From contig CAWDMC010000022.1 of assembly GCA_963803295.1 (NCBI GenBank), positions 558,001 through 622,000 of the forward strand: DNA of 64,000 nucleotides. The letters run 5' to 3'. Both the position numbers and the translations under genes were made by a program. The notes beneath the pieces were generated by a model. That model saw nothing but the letters and a program-made list of their open reading frames with translations, had not been told where the DNA came from and did not search any database. This document shows, piece by piece, positions 44,751 through 55,200 of the stretch (positions are counted from its first letter, which is position 1; every line of letters starts with the position of its first letter). This DNA is from CAWDMC01 sp963803295. Its GTDB lineage: Bacteria > Acidobacteriota > Terriglobia > UBA7540.

Positions 44751-44768
44751 GGCGAGTCAGTGCTCGCC
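44751..44768 (+). other. 6-bp perfect hairpin ahead of the efflux adaptor
   Basis: GGCGAG (44751-44756) pairs with CTCGCC (44763-44768), loop 6 nt, 18 bp before the adaptor start. It may be an operator or a leader hairpin. A further CTAGCGAGGAG ribosome-site region follows. Confidence 0.4.
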
Positions 44769-44786
44769 AACTAGCGAGGAGACAAG

Positions 44787-46014
44787 ATGAAAGCGAATTC
44801 CTTCCTAAAACTCAAGCATGTGGTGTGGGCATCCATCGGGTTGCTCGCGGTTGTGCTGCTAGTTGCCGTCACTCATTCTGGCGCCAGGCCGGAAACGAAA
44901 GCACCAAGCCCTCCCGCGGTGCAGGTCGTGCAGGTGGTGCAGAAGGATGTGCCGGTTTACGGAGAATGGATCGGCACGCTGGATGGACTCGTAAATGCCG
45001 ACGTCAAGGCTCAGGTGACAGGCTACCTGCTTAGACAGGATTATCGTGAAGGTTCCTTCGTAAGAAAAGGACAGTTGCTGTTCGAGATCGATCCGCGGCC
45101 CTTCCGGGCGGCCGTCGATCAAACCGAAGCTCAGCTCGCACAGGCCAAGGCTCAGCTAACCAATGCCAAAGCAAAGGACGCAGCTGGACGTAGACCGCTA
45201 TACTCCGCTCGCAAAGGCTGAGGCCGCCAGCCAGCAGGACCTCGATAACGCCGTACAGAACAACCTGGCCGCGAAAGCGACGGTGGAAACAGCTAAGGCC
45301 CAGATTCAGTCCGCGCAAGCTGCACTTGAAACGGCCAAAATCAACCTTGAATTTACCCGACTGATTTCACCGGTCGACGGCATCGCCGGTGTGGCGCAGC
45401 TCCAAGTGGGCGCGCTCGTGAGTGCGAGCAGTGGACCGGTAACCACTGTGTCCACGCTCGACCCCATCAAGGCATATTTCACCATCAGTGAGCAGGAGTA
45501 TCTGGAAGCCGCGGCCCACTACAACTATAGGGTAGGGTCGTCGGACAAGGCGGGCAAAAGCGCCACGATGCGACCAACGCGTCTGGAGTTAATCCTGGCC
45601 GACGGCACCGTCTTTCCGCACCCAGGAACCTTCTATTTCGCTGATCGCGCTGTGGATCAGGGCACGGGAGCAATCCGGATTGCGGGACTGTTTCCTAACC
45701 CTGGGAATGTTCTTCGTCCCGGACAATACGCCCGGGTGCGATCCGTAACTACCACGAGACATGGCGCGCTCCTGGTACCGCAACGAGCGATTTTGGAGCT
45801 CCAGGGCAGCTATCAGGTGGCGCTGGTGGATCGAGAAAACACAGTTCGCATCCAGCCCGTTAAGGTAAGCGAGCGCGTAGGGAACTTGTGGGTGGTTGAG
45901 GATGGGCTGAAGCCTGGCGAGCGCGTGATTGCTGAAGGCTTGCAGAAAGTTCGTCCGGGCATGCAAGTGAGTCCAATTCCGTTCGGAGGGCAAGCAGGGA
46001 CACAGGCCCGCTGA
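44787..46014 (+). pseudogene. RND efflux membrane-fusion (adaptor) protein, frameshifted
   Basis: Two frames together give a ~408-residue HlyD/AcrA-type adaptor. Frame one has a membrane leader (VWASIGLLAVVLLVAV) and the start of the lipoyl and hairpin parts (VKAQVTGYLLRQDYREGSFVRKGQLLFEIDPRPF). Near 45175 an extra base shifts the frame, and the second continues TQLDVDRYTPLAKAEAASQQDLDNA, LEFTRLISPVDGIAG, PGQYARVRS and LKPGERVIAEGLQKVRPG. All domains of an AcrA-like protein are then in order. It begins the adaptor-pump-channel operon. Because sequence after the shift is well conserved, a base-call error is possible. Confidence 0.88.
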
Positions 46015-46126
46015 CGGAAACCGGCGCTACACCCATCGGATGCCAGGGTCAGCGTTCTGCTTGAAGTGTAGTCAAGCACGGTTCTCCCAGCGGTTCCGAT
46101 CTCGACCAATTGAAAGGGATAATGGC

Positions 46127-49100
46127 ATGTCAAAATTCTTTATCAATCGGCCCATCGTGGCGATGGTGATCGCAATCCTTACCGTGATCGTCGGCGCCAT
46201 CAGTATTACGACCCTGCCTGTGGCCCAGTTTCCGAACATAGTGCCGCCTGAGGTCCAGGTGCAGGCCACCTATGTCGGAGCCGACGCGCAGACGCTCGAG
46301 CAGTCCGTGGCCACGCCCATCGAGCAGCAGGTGAGCGGCGTGGACAACATGAACTACATGTACTCTCTCAACGCCACTGGGCGATCGTCAGACGACGATG
46401 ATCGTGGACTTCGACGTGAAGACGGACCCAAACAACGATCTGATTCTTACCCAGATCGCGGGAAACTCAAGCCGCCTCCCAGCTTCCGGCGGACGTCACC
46501 CAATATGGGATGACGGTCCAGAAGTCGGTAACAGCTCCACTGATGCTGATCGGCTTGTATTCGCCGCACGGCACCTACGACGCAAAGTTCCTGTCCAATT
46601 ATGCGTACATCAATCTTAACGATCCAGCTTACGCGAGTGCCCGGCATTGGCCAAGTGCAGGTGTTCGGCGCCGGGCCAATATGCCATGCGGTTGTGGGTG
46701 AAGCCGGACCAATTGGCCAAGCTCGGCATCACTGTACCGATATTCAGAATGCGATCCAGACACAGAACACCGTGAATCCAGCCGGGCAAGGTGGGCGGTG
46801 AGCCGGCACCGAAGGGTCAGGAATACACCTATTCTGTGCGCGCGCAGGGCCGCTTGATCTCGCCCGAGGAGTTCGGGAAGATCGTCGTTCGCGAAAGGCC
46901 GGACGGTGGAACAGTTCGGGTGAAGGACGTAGCTCGCGTCGAACTGGGGGCGCAGGATTACAGCATCGTAAGTCGTTTGAACGGTAAGCCGAGCGCGATC
47001 GTCGCGGTGTATCAGTTGCCTGGCTCCAACGCTGTCGACGCGGCCAAGGGCGTCAATAAGCTCATGTCTGAAATGAAGCAGCGCTTTCCGCAGGACGTAG
47101 ACTACGTGGTGTCGCTCGACACGACAAAAGCCGTGACAGAGGGCATGAGGGAGATCGTCAAGACCCTCCTGATCGCGACTCCTGCTCGTGATTGTTGTCG
47201 TCTACATCTTCCTGCAGGGATGGCGCGCCACTCTCATTCCACTGCTGGCGGTGCCCGTTTCGTTGATGGGCACATTCGTCGTATTTCCGCTCTTCGGATT
47301 TTCCATCAACACGCTTTCGCTTTTTGGGCTGGTGCTGGCGATCGGACTGGTCGTGGACGATGCGATCGTGGTGGTGGAGGCGGTGGAGCGCCACATCGAA
47401 GAGGGCATGGCGCCGAAAGACGCGGCCTTGAAAGCCATGGAAGAGATATCTGGGCCGGTGGTCGGGATCGCGCTGGTTCTTTCGGCCGTCTTCATGCCCA
47501 CGGCGTTTATCCCCGGAATCACGGGGAAGCTTTACCAGCAGTTCGCAGTAACTATCGCCATTTCGGTAGTCTTGTCAGCGTTTAACGCCCTTACGCTCAG
47601 TCCGGCGCTTTCCGCCCTACTCCTGAAGCCTCGGCAGCGGAACCAGGGCCTGCTCAAGAGGTTCTTTGACTGGTTCAACCGCGCCTTCGCACGCGGTACC
47701 AGCACCTACGTTGGCCTCAGTGGCGTCATGCTTCGCAAGGGCGCGGTGGCCCTCGTCGCCCTGGCGGCCTTCGGCCTGGCCGCAGGCTTCTTCGCGAACC
47801 GAGTCCCCAAGAGCTTCCTGCCCGACGAAGATCAGGGCTACATGTTCATCAATCTTCAGCTCCCCAATGCGGCCTCGCTCGAACGCACGGACGCCGCCGC
47901 GCGAAGTATTGAGAAGATCCTGGCAAACACGCCGGGCGTGGAGTACACCACCAGCGTGGTTGGCTTCAGCTTGCTGAGCTTTGTGCGGACGAGCTACAAC
48001 GCTTTCTTTTTCGTCACTTTGAAACCCTGGAGTGAACGCAAAGCGAGAGCGGAACAGTTTCAGGAAATTAAGGCGCGGTTGAATCAGCAGCTGAGCACAT
48101 TACCAGAGGGGATCGCTTTCAATTTCTCGCCGCCGGCGATACCTGGAGTCGGCACCTCCGGGGGGTTCACGTTTGCACTCGAGGACCGCTCGGGTCAAGA
48201 CGTCGAGTTTCTCGCCAACAACCTGAACACCTTTCTGGCAGCGGCCGGGAAGCGCCCCGAGATCGGTTTCATCAGTACCACCTTCCTGCCTAGCGTGCCC
48301 CAGAAGTTCGCTAATGTCGACAGGGATAAAGTGCTGAAGCAGGGCGTGCCACTGGGTGATGTCTACCGTACCATTCAGGCTTTCATGGGTGGATTGTTCG
48401 TCAACTACTTCAATCGCTTTGGCCGCCAGTGGCAGGTGTACGTGGAAGCCGAGGGCCCTTATCGCGCCAAGCTGGATAGCGTCGGGCAGTTTTACGTGCG
48501 TAGCTACCAGCGGCGAGATGGTGCCGCTCTCCGCGCTGGCTAAGTTCGAGACGCGCGCCGGGCCAGAGTTCACCATGCGTTACAACGAGTACCGGGCGGC
48601 GCAAATCGTGGGCAGCGCAGCGCCGGGCTATAGCTCGGACCAGGCAACGGCGGCTCTGGAAGATGTTTTCAGGCAGACGATGCCGCGCGAGATGGGCTAC
48701 GACTACATGGGAATGTCATTTCAAGAGAAGAGGGCGCAGCAAGGCGTACCGGCCGGCGTGATCTTCGGTTTCTCGCTGCTCTTTGTCTTCCTCATTCTGG
48801 CGGCACTCTATGAAAGCTGGTCACTTCCCTTCAGCGTCCTGCTCAGCACGCCGGTGGCGGTGTTCGGCGCGTTTGGAATACTGTGGCTGCGCCGCCTCCT
48901 GCTGGGTGCCTTTCTGCCTCCCTACATGATCCAGATTGAAAATGACGTGTACTCGCAAATCGGGCTGGTAATGCTTATCGGCCTAGCCGCCAAGAACGCC
49001 ATCCTGATTGTCGAGTTTGCCAAAGACGAGTATGAAAAAGGAAGACCCTTGGCTGATGCCGCACTCGAAGGGGCCAGACTCCGCCTGCGGCCGATTCTGA

Positions 49101-49363
49101 TGACCTCTCTGGCATTCATTCTGGGTTGCATTCCGCTGTGGATGGCGACCGGGGCTGGGTCCGTAGCTCGCCAGGTGATGGGCACTACGGTGATCGGCGG
49201 CATGCTGGCCGCCAGTGCCATTGGTATTTTCTTCATCCCGGCAATTTTCTACCTGGTGGAAAAGTTGTCCGGTGCGGGCAGCGCGCGAGCGGTAACAGGT
49301 ATCCCGCCAGGGCATCCTTCCGGTTCGCTCTCACAGCAGCCCACACCCGCGGAGGGCAACTGA
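46127..49363 (+). pseudogene. RND (AcrB/HAE1-type) multidrug efflux pump, many frameshifts
   Basis: An inner-membrane proton-driven pump of ~1078 residues if intact. It starts at ATG 46127 (SKFFINRPIVAMVIAILTVIVG). About eight single-base shifts are needed: near 46385, 46455, 46625, 46668, 46725, 46790, 47180 and 48505. When joined they give standard RND blocks: TTMIVDFDVKTDPN, LTRVPGIGQVQVFGAG, QYAMRLWVKPDQLAKLGIT, SLFGLVLAIGLVVDDAIVVVE with the paired proton-relay Asp residues, and IGLAAKNAILIVEFA. Six of the shifts lie within 810 bp. No other sign of decay is seen. This is either a recent pseudogene or a stretch with base-calling errors. Confidence 0.9.
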
Positions 49364-49364
49364 A

Positions 49365-50807
49365 ATGGGGCGCGAATCGACGAGCAGGAGTAAGGTTCAA
49401 CGGAGGGCCGACGTGAGGAAGTTCGCAATCGCGATCGTTTTGGGCGCTGGTTTGATGGCTGGCTGCGAGGTAGGACCGAAATACCATCGCCCAACCGTGC
49501 AGGTGCCGACAACCTATCGAGACCTGAGCGAGAACCAGCAAACACAGACGAAAACGGCGTCCTTTGCTGATCTGCCGTGGTGGCAGGTGTTCCAGGACCC
49601 GCAACTACAAAGCCTCATCGGGCTGGCTCTGAAACAGAATTATGACCTTCAAACGGCAGCGGAACGCGTCGTCGCGGCCAGAGATCAGCTTGGTATCACG
49701 CGCTCGAGCCAGTTTCCACAAGTGCAAGGGAATGCCAACGCCACAGGTGGCAAGGAGTACAACTTTCAGTCAAAATCGAATTTTCTAGTACTCACGGCCG
49801 ACGCTGCTTTTCAATTAGATCTCTTCGGCCGCCTGCGGCGGGCTACGGAGGCGGCCCGCGCGCAGCTTCTTGCCACCCAGGATGCTCAGCAAACCGTGGT
49901 GCTGACGCTGGTCGGTGACGTCGCCAGTGACTACTTTGCGCTCCTCGATCTGGATCTACAGCTCCAAATCACTCGCAACACGGTCAATTCCCAGGAAGAT
50001 GCCCTGAAACTGACCAAGCTACGGCTCGGCCATGGCGTGGCGACCAAACTCGACGTTCTGCAAGCTCAACAGGTGCTTGACACGGCGAACGCGCAGATTC
50101 CGGACTTGGAGCGGCAGATCGGCCAGGAGGAGAATGCCATCAGTATTCTTCTGGGCAACTACCCGCAGGATGTGCAACGTGGACGGCCGTTGGTGCAGCA
50201 ACCGCTTCCTCCGGAGGTACCGCCAGGCCTTCCCTCCTCCTTAATCGAGCGCCGGCCGGACATTCATGAAGCTGAGCAGAATCTGGTCGCCGCCAATGCT
50301 GAGATCGGTGTTGCCAAGGCAGCCTTTTTCCCGAATATCTCACTCACCGGTTCCGGGGGCGGCGCCTTCGGTCGAAGCAATATCTTCTCGAGCCTGATGA
50401 GCTCCCATACCGGCATCTGGGCGTACGGCGCTCAGGTCACTCAGCCGATCTTCACCGGCGGAGCTTTGAGGGGCAATCTTCGGCTGGCCGAGTCCCAGCA
50501 GCGCCAGAAAGTGATCGCATATAAACAAGCCATTCAACTGGCGTTTCGCGATGTCTCCGACGCTCTGATTGGCTACGAGAAGTATCATCAGGTCAGGGTC
50601 CGACAAGAGGAATCCGTAAAAGACCTTCGGGACTCGGTCGACTTGTCGCTTTCCCGCTACCGGGGGGGCATCACCACCTATCTTGAAGTACTCGACGGCC
50701 AGCGGTCGCTCTACAACGCCGAACTTACCCTGGCGCTGGCACGCGGCAGCGAGTATCAGAGCCTGGTGCAACTCTACAAGTCGCTCGGAGGCGGCTGGCG
50801 CCAGTAA
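49365..50807 (+). CDS. RND outer-membrane efflux channel lipoprotein (OprM/TolC-type)
   Basis: A 480-residue channel. A lipobox LMAGC within residues ~29-33 follows a hydrophobic leader, so the mature protein is lipidated. Two duplicated OEP repeats are present: the first with PWWQVFQDPQLQSLIGLALKQNYDL, the second with ERRPDIHEAEQNLVAANAEIGVAKAAFFP. Start choice is ambiguous: ATG 49365 has GGAGGG 8 nt upstream but adds a long basic N-region, while GTG 49413 has GGAGGG 5 nt upstream. The gene is intact, unlike the two upstream members, and its ATG is 1 bp after the pump's stop. Confidence 0.92.
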   Translation: MGRESTSRSKVQRRADVRKFAIAIVLGAGLMAGCEVGPKYHRPTVQVPTTYRDLSENQQTQTKTASFADLPWWQVFQDPQLQSLIGLALKQNYDLQTAAERVVAARDQLGITRSSQFPQVQGNANATGGKEYNFQSKSNFLVLTADAAFQLDLFGRLRRATEAARAQLLATQDAQQTVVLTLVGDVASDYFALLDLDLQLQITRNTVNSQEDALKLTKLRLGHGVATKLDVLQAQQVLDTANAQIPDLERQIGQEENAISILLGNYPQDVQRGRPLVQQPLPPEVPPGLPSSLIERRPDIHEAEQNLVAANAEIGVAKAAFFPNISLTGSGGGAFGRSNIFSSLMSSHTGIWAYGAQVTQPIFTGGALRGNLRLAESQQRQKVIAYKQAIQLAFRDVSDALIGYEKYHQVRVRQEESVKDLRDSVDLSLSRYRGGITTYLEVLDGQRSLYNAELTLALARGSEYQSLVQLYKSLGGGWRQ

Positions 50808-51032
50808 GCGTCCTGGCGACAGGAGTTTGTCTCTACCTCCGTGCCCGGACCCCTGCTCGAGACCAACCTGAGACGACATCCAACTTCGCTTCGTAATAAG
50901 GGTCCGACCAAGCGCACTCAAGTATCGCGAAGCGGTCCGCCCCTGAAGCGTGTGTGACGCCGGTCACAGCGGGTTGTGTGGCGCACAGTCATTCTTAAGA
51001 GCCGAGTCTGTCGGCTCTTGAGGTTGCACCGC

Positions 51033-52070
51033 ATGAGCAACGTTGTTGCAGGAGTGTTGCTGGCTTTAATAGCAGGGGTAGTGAACGGCAGTTTCGCTGT
51101 ACCCACGAAGTACATGCCGCTGTGGAAGTGGGAAAATACGTGGGCCTTGTGGGCAGTTGTGGCCTTCTTCGTGACGCCATGGATCCTGGCTTTCGCTACA
51201 GTCCCGAGACTGTTTGATTTCTATCGCGCCACGGATCCGGGCATTCTTCTGCTTCTAGCCGTATTCGGGTTGGGAGTAGGTCTCTCGCAGGTGTTCTTTG
51301 GGCTGGCCCTGGCGGCCGTGGGCCTGTCCATCGGTTTCGCGGTAACCATCGGGCTCTCGACCGCGATAGGTTCCTTGGTCCCGTTTATCGTTCTGCAGCC
51401 CTCCGCCCTATTCACCTCCAGAGGACTTGCCGTCCTTGCGGGAGTAGCTTCAATACTGATCGGGACGGCGCTTTGCGGGGTGGCCAGCAACCACAAGGAG
51501 AAGGAACGCCGAGCCGTCGAGGCACGGAATCGCCAGGGAGGGGAGACGGCCAAGAAAGTCCGCGCCGGATTACTTCTCTGCATTCTATCGGGTCTGCTCG
51601 CGCCACTCTCGAACTTCGCGTTGGCGTTTGGAGCCTCTCTGGCGCATCGCGCCGCCTCGCTCGGTGTCGGGCAAACTCACCAAACCAACGTCATCTGGCC
51701 CCCCCTCCTCACCGCCACTCTCGTTCCGTTCCTTGCTTACTGTTTCTACCTGTGGCGGAGAAACCGGAGTTGGGCTCTCTACAGTGTACCAGGCACAAAG
51801 CGCTACTGGATATTCGGCGTGGTGATGGGAGTGCTGTGGACAGGAAGCCTGGTGTTCTACGGTTCAGCCTCGACACACTTGGCCGCCATGGGGCCCATCC
51901 TAGGTTGGCCCCTGTTCATGTCGGTGGTTATTATGACTTCGAACGGCTGGGGCTTCTTGACCCGGGAGTGGAAGGGTGTGAGCCGGGGCCCAGTCGGCTT
52001 CGTGCTAACTGGCCTCTTGTTCCTGATAGTAGGGTTCTGCTCCATTGCTCTCGCTTCAAAGGTCGCTTAA
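51033..52070 (+). CDS. rhaT: RhaT-type L-rhamnose/proton symporter family protein
   Basis: A 345-residue protein with ten predicted helices. The N-terminal GVVNGSFAVPTKYMPLWKWENTWALWA and later FALAFGASLAHRA and LGWPLFMSVVIMTSNGWGFLTREW segments are characteristic of RhaT-family transporters. The start ATG 51033 has TTGAGG upstream; an in-frame longer start at 50976 is less likely. The gene stands 150 bp before an exported GH38 glycosidase, suggesting uptake of deoxy-sugar freed from plant or microbial polysaccharide. No rhamnose catabolic genes (rhaA, B, D) are nearby, so substrate is tentative. Confidence 0.8.
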   Translation: MSNVVAGVLLALIAGVVNGSFAVPTKYMPLWKWENTWALWAVVAFFVTPWILAFATVPRLFDFYRATDPGILLLLAVFGLGVGLSQVFFGLALAAVGLSIGFAVTIGLSTAIGSLVPFIVLQPSALFTSRGLAVLAGVASILIGTALCGVASNHKEKERRAVEARNRQGGETAKKVRAGLLLCILSGLLAPLSNFALAFGASLAHRAASLGVGQTHQTNVIWPPLLTATLVPFLAYCFYLWRRNRSWALYSVPGTKRYWIFGVVMGVLWTGSLVFYGSASTHLAAMGPILGWPLFMSVVIMTSNGWGFLTREWKGVSRGPVGFVLTGLLFLIVGFCSIALASKVA

Positions 52071-52220
52071 CGAAACAGGTTGTTTGATAGTTGCTAGGCT
52101 TTCCTGCCGACAACCAATGCCCCTATCGCCTGACAGCGCATGGACTGAACTGAATACTCAGTAGACATTTGCATCGATCAAGAACCTTTGCTTATGGGCT
52201 TAAGGGCTTAAGGGGGAATC

Positions 52221-55200
52221 ATGAGGAAGCACACTACTGCACCGATCGTGCCAACGCTATTGTTGTTTGCCGGCACGATCTGCTCCTGCCAATTTACAAG
52301 GGCTGCTTCGGAGGCTGTGTGGCAGATCGGCAGGTTCAACGAGTCTCCGAGTGAATTCAACACGAGAAGGGCCGGTCCGCCGCTCTTGGGATCGCAGAAC
52401 CCGTCGGACCAAGTGCTCTACATCGTCGGCAAGAGCAAACCGGAAGTGGACTGGCCCGCTTATCAAGACGGCTCGGCAAGTGGCCAGGCCGGAACCCACC
52501 TTCGTCCGTACACCATTCAGTTTGATCTGCCTGACGTTCCTCAAGGTGTCTATACGCTCAAGATCGGACTCCTGTCTGAAAATGCCCGCGTTGCGTCCCT
52601 CAAGATCAAGCTTAACGGTCACGAAGGTCTTTTCTACCAACACCCGAGACTCAGTTATACCGGCGGCGACCGGGAAATGGTCGTGAGTCCCATCGCCGCT
52701 GCGGACACTGTCACGCTCGCTTTGCCCGCGCGGTTCTTCGAGAAAGGCGTCAACAAGCTGGTGCTGACGGCAGTCGACCCGCCAACCACGGGAGCCAGCG
52801 ACGTCCACTCTGTCATCGTCTACGACGCGCTCGAACTCGATAGCGATGCGTCCGCGAAGTATCCTGCTGGGGAAATCAAGGCCGAGGTCGTGCCTACAAT
52901 TTTCTACGTGCGCCACGGGACGGGGCTGGACGAACTCGTGGACGTCTACGTCCGCCTCAACGCCGCAGTCCAGCGCGGCGAAGCGACACTGAAGGTACAT
53001 GACCGAAAGCTTAATCAGAAGTTGGCAGCGAGGGAATTCGGTGAACAGATGGTTGAATTAGCGGTACCTGAATTAGCTTCGCCGCTGAATGCCGAACTGA
53101 CCGTCCAAGTCGACGGCCACTCGCAGCGCTTCCCGGTGGCGCTGACCCCGGCGAAGAAGTGGAACCTGCTGGTAGTACCCCACGTGCATGTGGACGTTGG
53201 TTACTCAGACTATCAGGAGAAGGTTGCGGAAATTCAGAGCCGCGAGCTTGATGAAGCAATTGATTTGATCCACCAGCATCCGGACTTTCGCTTCAGTCCT
53301 GACGGATATTGGAGCGTGCGGCAGTATCTGGCCGGACGCAGTGAGGAACGGCGCCAGCAACTATTTCAGATGATCAAGGACAAGAAGATTTTCGTACCCA
53401 CCGTAGAAGCCAGCCTCCTGACAGGTTTCCCGGATCTCGAGACGCTCATCCGGTCGCTGTATCCCGCCTATGAGTTTAATCAAAAGTACGGAGGAGATCC
53501 AAACTACGCTGACATCACCGACGTGCCCTCTTATTCCTGGTCCTATGCGTCGGTCATGGCGGCGGCGGGTCTAAAGTATTTTGTTTCGGGCTGTGACAAT
53601 GACAATGGTCCCATCCAGCTGTACAGTCGCTCGAACGAGAAATCGCCGTTTTGGTGGGAGGGACCCGACGGCGGAAGGATTTTGATGTGGTCCGCGCGAG
53701 TCTATGCCCAACTGGCGGTCCTATTTGGCGGACTGCAGGGTGAAATCGAGGCGGCACACGACGCCGTACCGGTTTTTCTCCAGGCTTATTCACATCCCGA
53801 ATATAAGGCTGATACGGTTCTGGTTTATGGTACGCAATGGGAGAACACCGACCTCTTCCCGCGGCAGGCCTCGATCGTGGGCGATTGGAACAAAATCTAC
53901 GCCTATCCTCACCTTCAGTATTCCGGCTTTGCCGACGCCATGAGCAGGATTGCCCGGCAATTCGGCGACTCGATTCCCGTGGTGCGAGGTGACGGAGGAC
54001 CCTATTGGGAGGACGGCATAATTTCGACAGCGCGCTCGGCCGCCATCGAACGTGAATCGGAACGGAGAGCGTTGGCGGCCGAAAAGTTCTCTACCATCGG
54101 CAGCCTGATTAACCCCTGGATTCAGCCCGAGGGCTACGCCCTGAAGCGACTATGGAACAACATGGTGCTCTACGATGAGCACACCTGGGGCGCGGACCGG
54201 AGCGTTACTGATCCCCGAAGCCAGGAAACACAAAATCAGTTGGCGGTGAAAGAAGCTTTCGCAACCGACGCGAAACGGGATGTCGAGTACGTGCTGCGGA
54301 GGGCACTGGCCGGCCTTGCCGACCAGATTTACGATCCAAAGGGGACGACCTTGCTGTTCAACCCTTTGAGTTGGCAGAGGTCGAACCTGGTGGAGATTGA
54401 TCTCGACAAAGGACTGGAACTGGTGGACCTCTCGACAAAGGAGACCGTGCCCTACGAGGTTCTCTCAACCGGTCAGTCCTACCGGCATGTCCGTTTCCTC
54501 GCACGGGACGTGCCCTCTGTAGGTTATAGGGCCTATGCGCTGAGAGAGACCAAGGTTGAGCCAGCCGGTGCACCGGCGGTTTCAGGTACGACCATCGAAA
54601 ATCATTACTACCGGGTGGTTCTTGATCCGGAACATGGGGCGGTGAAGAGCATTTTTGATAAGGATCTGAACAAGGAATTGATTAATGCCTCAAGCCCCTA
54701 TCGTTTCGATCAGTACCTCTATGTCACCGGAGCGGACCAGAGCCCAAACCGGCTACTGGAGTACAGTTCCGGATGGCCGGTCCCCGACCTTGCGATACAT
54801 CCTGCAGGAAGCGGACGGCTGGTCTCATTAAGCGACGAGCCTTTTGGGGTAGTGGCACGACTGGAAGGCTCCGCAGTAAATACACCGCGTGTGGAAACTC
54901 AAGTGATCCTGTTCAATGGACAGAAGAAGATTGAATTCATCAACCATCTGCATAAGACGGAGGTTTACACCAAGGAAGCCGTCTACTTTGCCTTTCCGTT
55001 TGCCATGGATCAACCGCGATTCCGATATGAGATCCAGAATGGATATGTGGACCCCGCACGCGACCAAATGGAAGGCGCCGGCAAAGAATGGTTTTCAGTG
55101 CAGCATTGGGTAGCGGCCGAGCAAGGTGGGGTGACCGTCGGTCTTGTTCCCGTCGACGCCCCGCTGGTATCCCTTGGAGACATTGCCAGGGGGACATGGC

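Noticed and set aside
44745..44770. Possible sigma-54 promoter (TGGCGAGTCAGTGC) ahead of the efflux adaptor
   Set aside because: The GG and GC elements are 9 bp apart instead of the required 10, and the bases are explained by a perfect hairpin.
46127..49363. Programmed frameshifting as the cause of the RND frame changes
   Set aside because: The shifts go in different directions, lack a common slippery site, and a pump needing eight of them is not credible.
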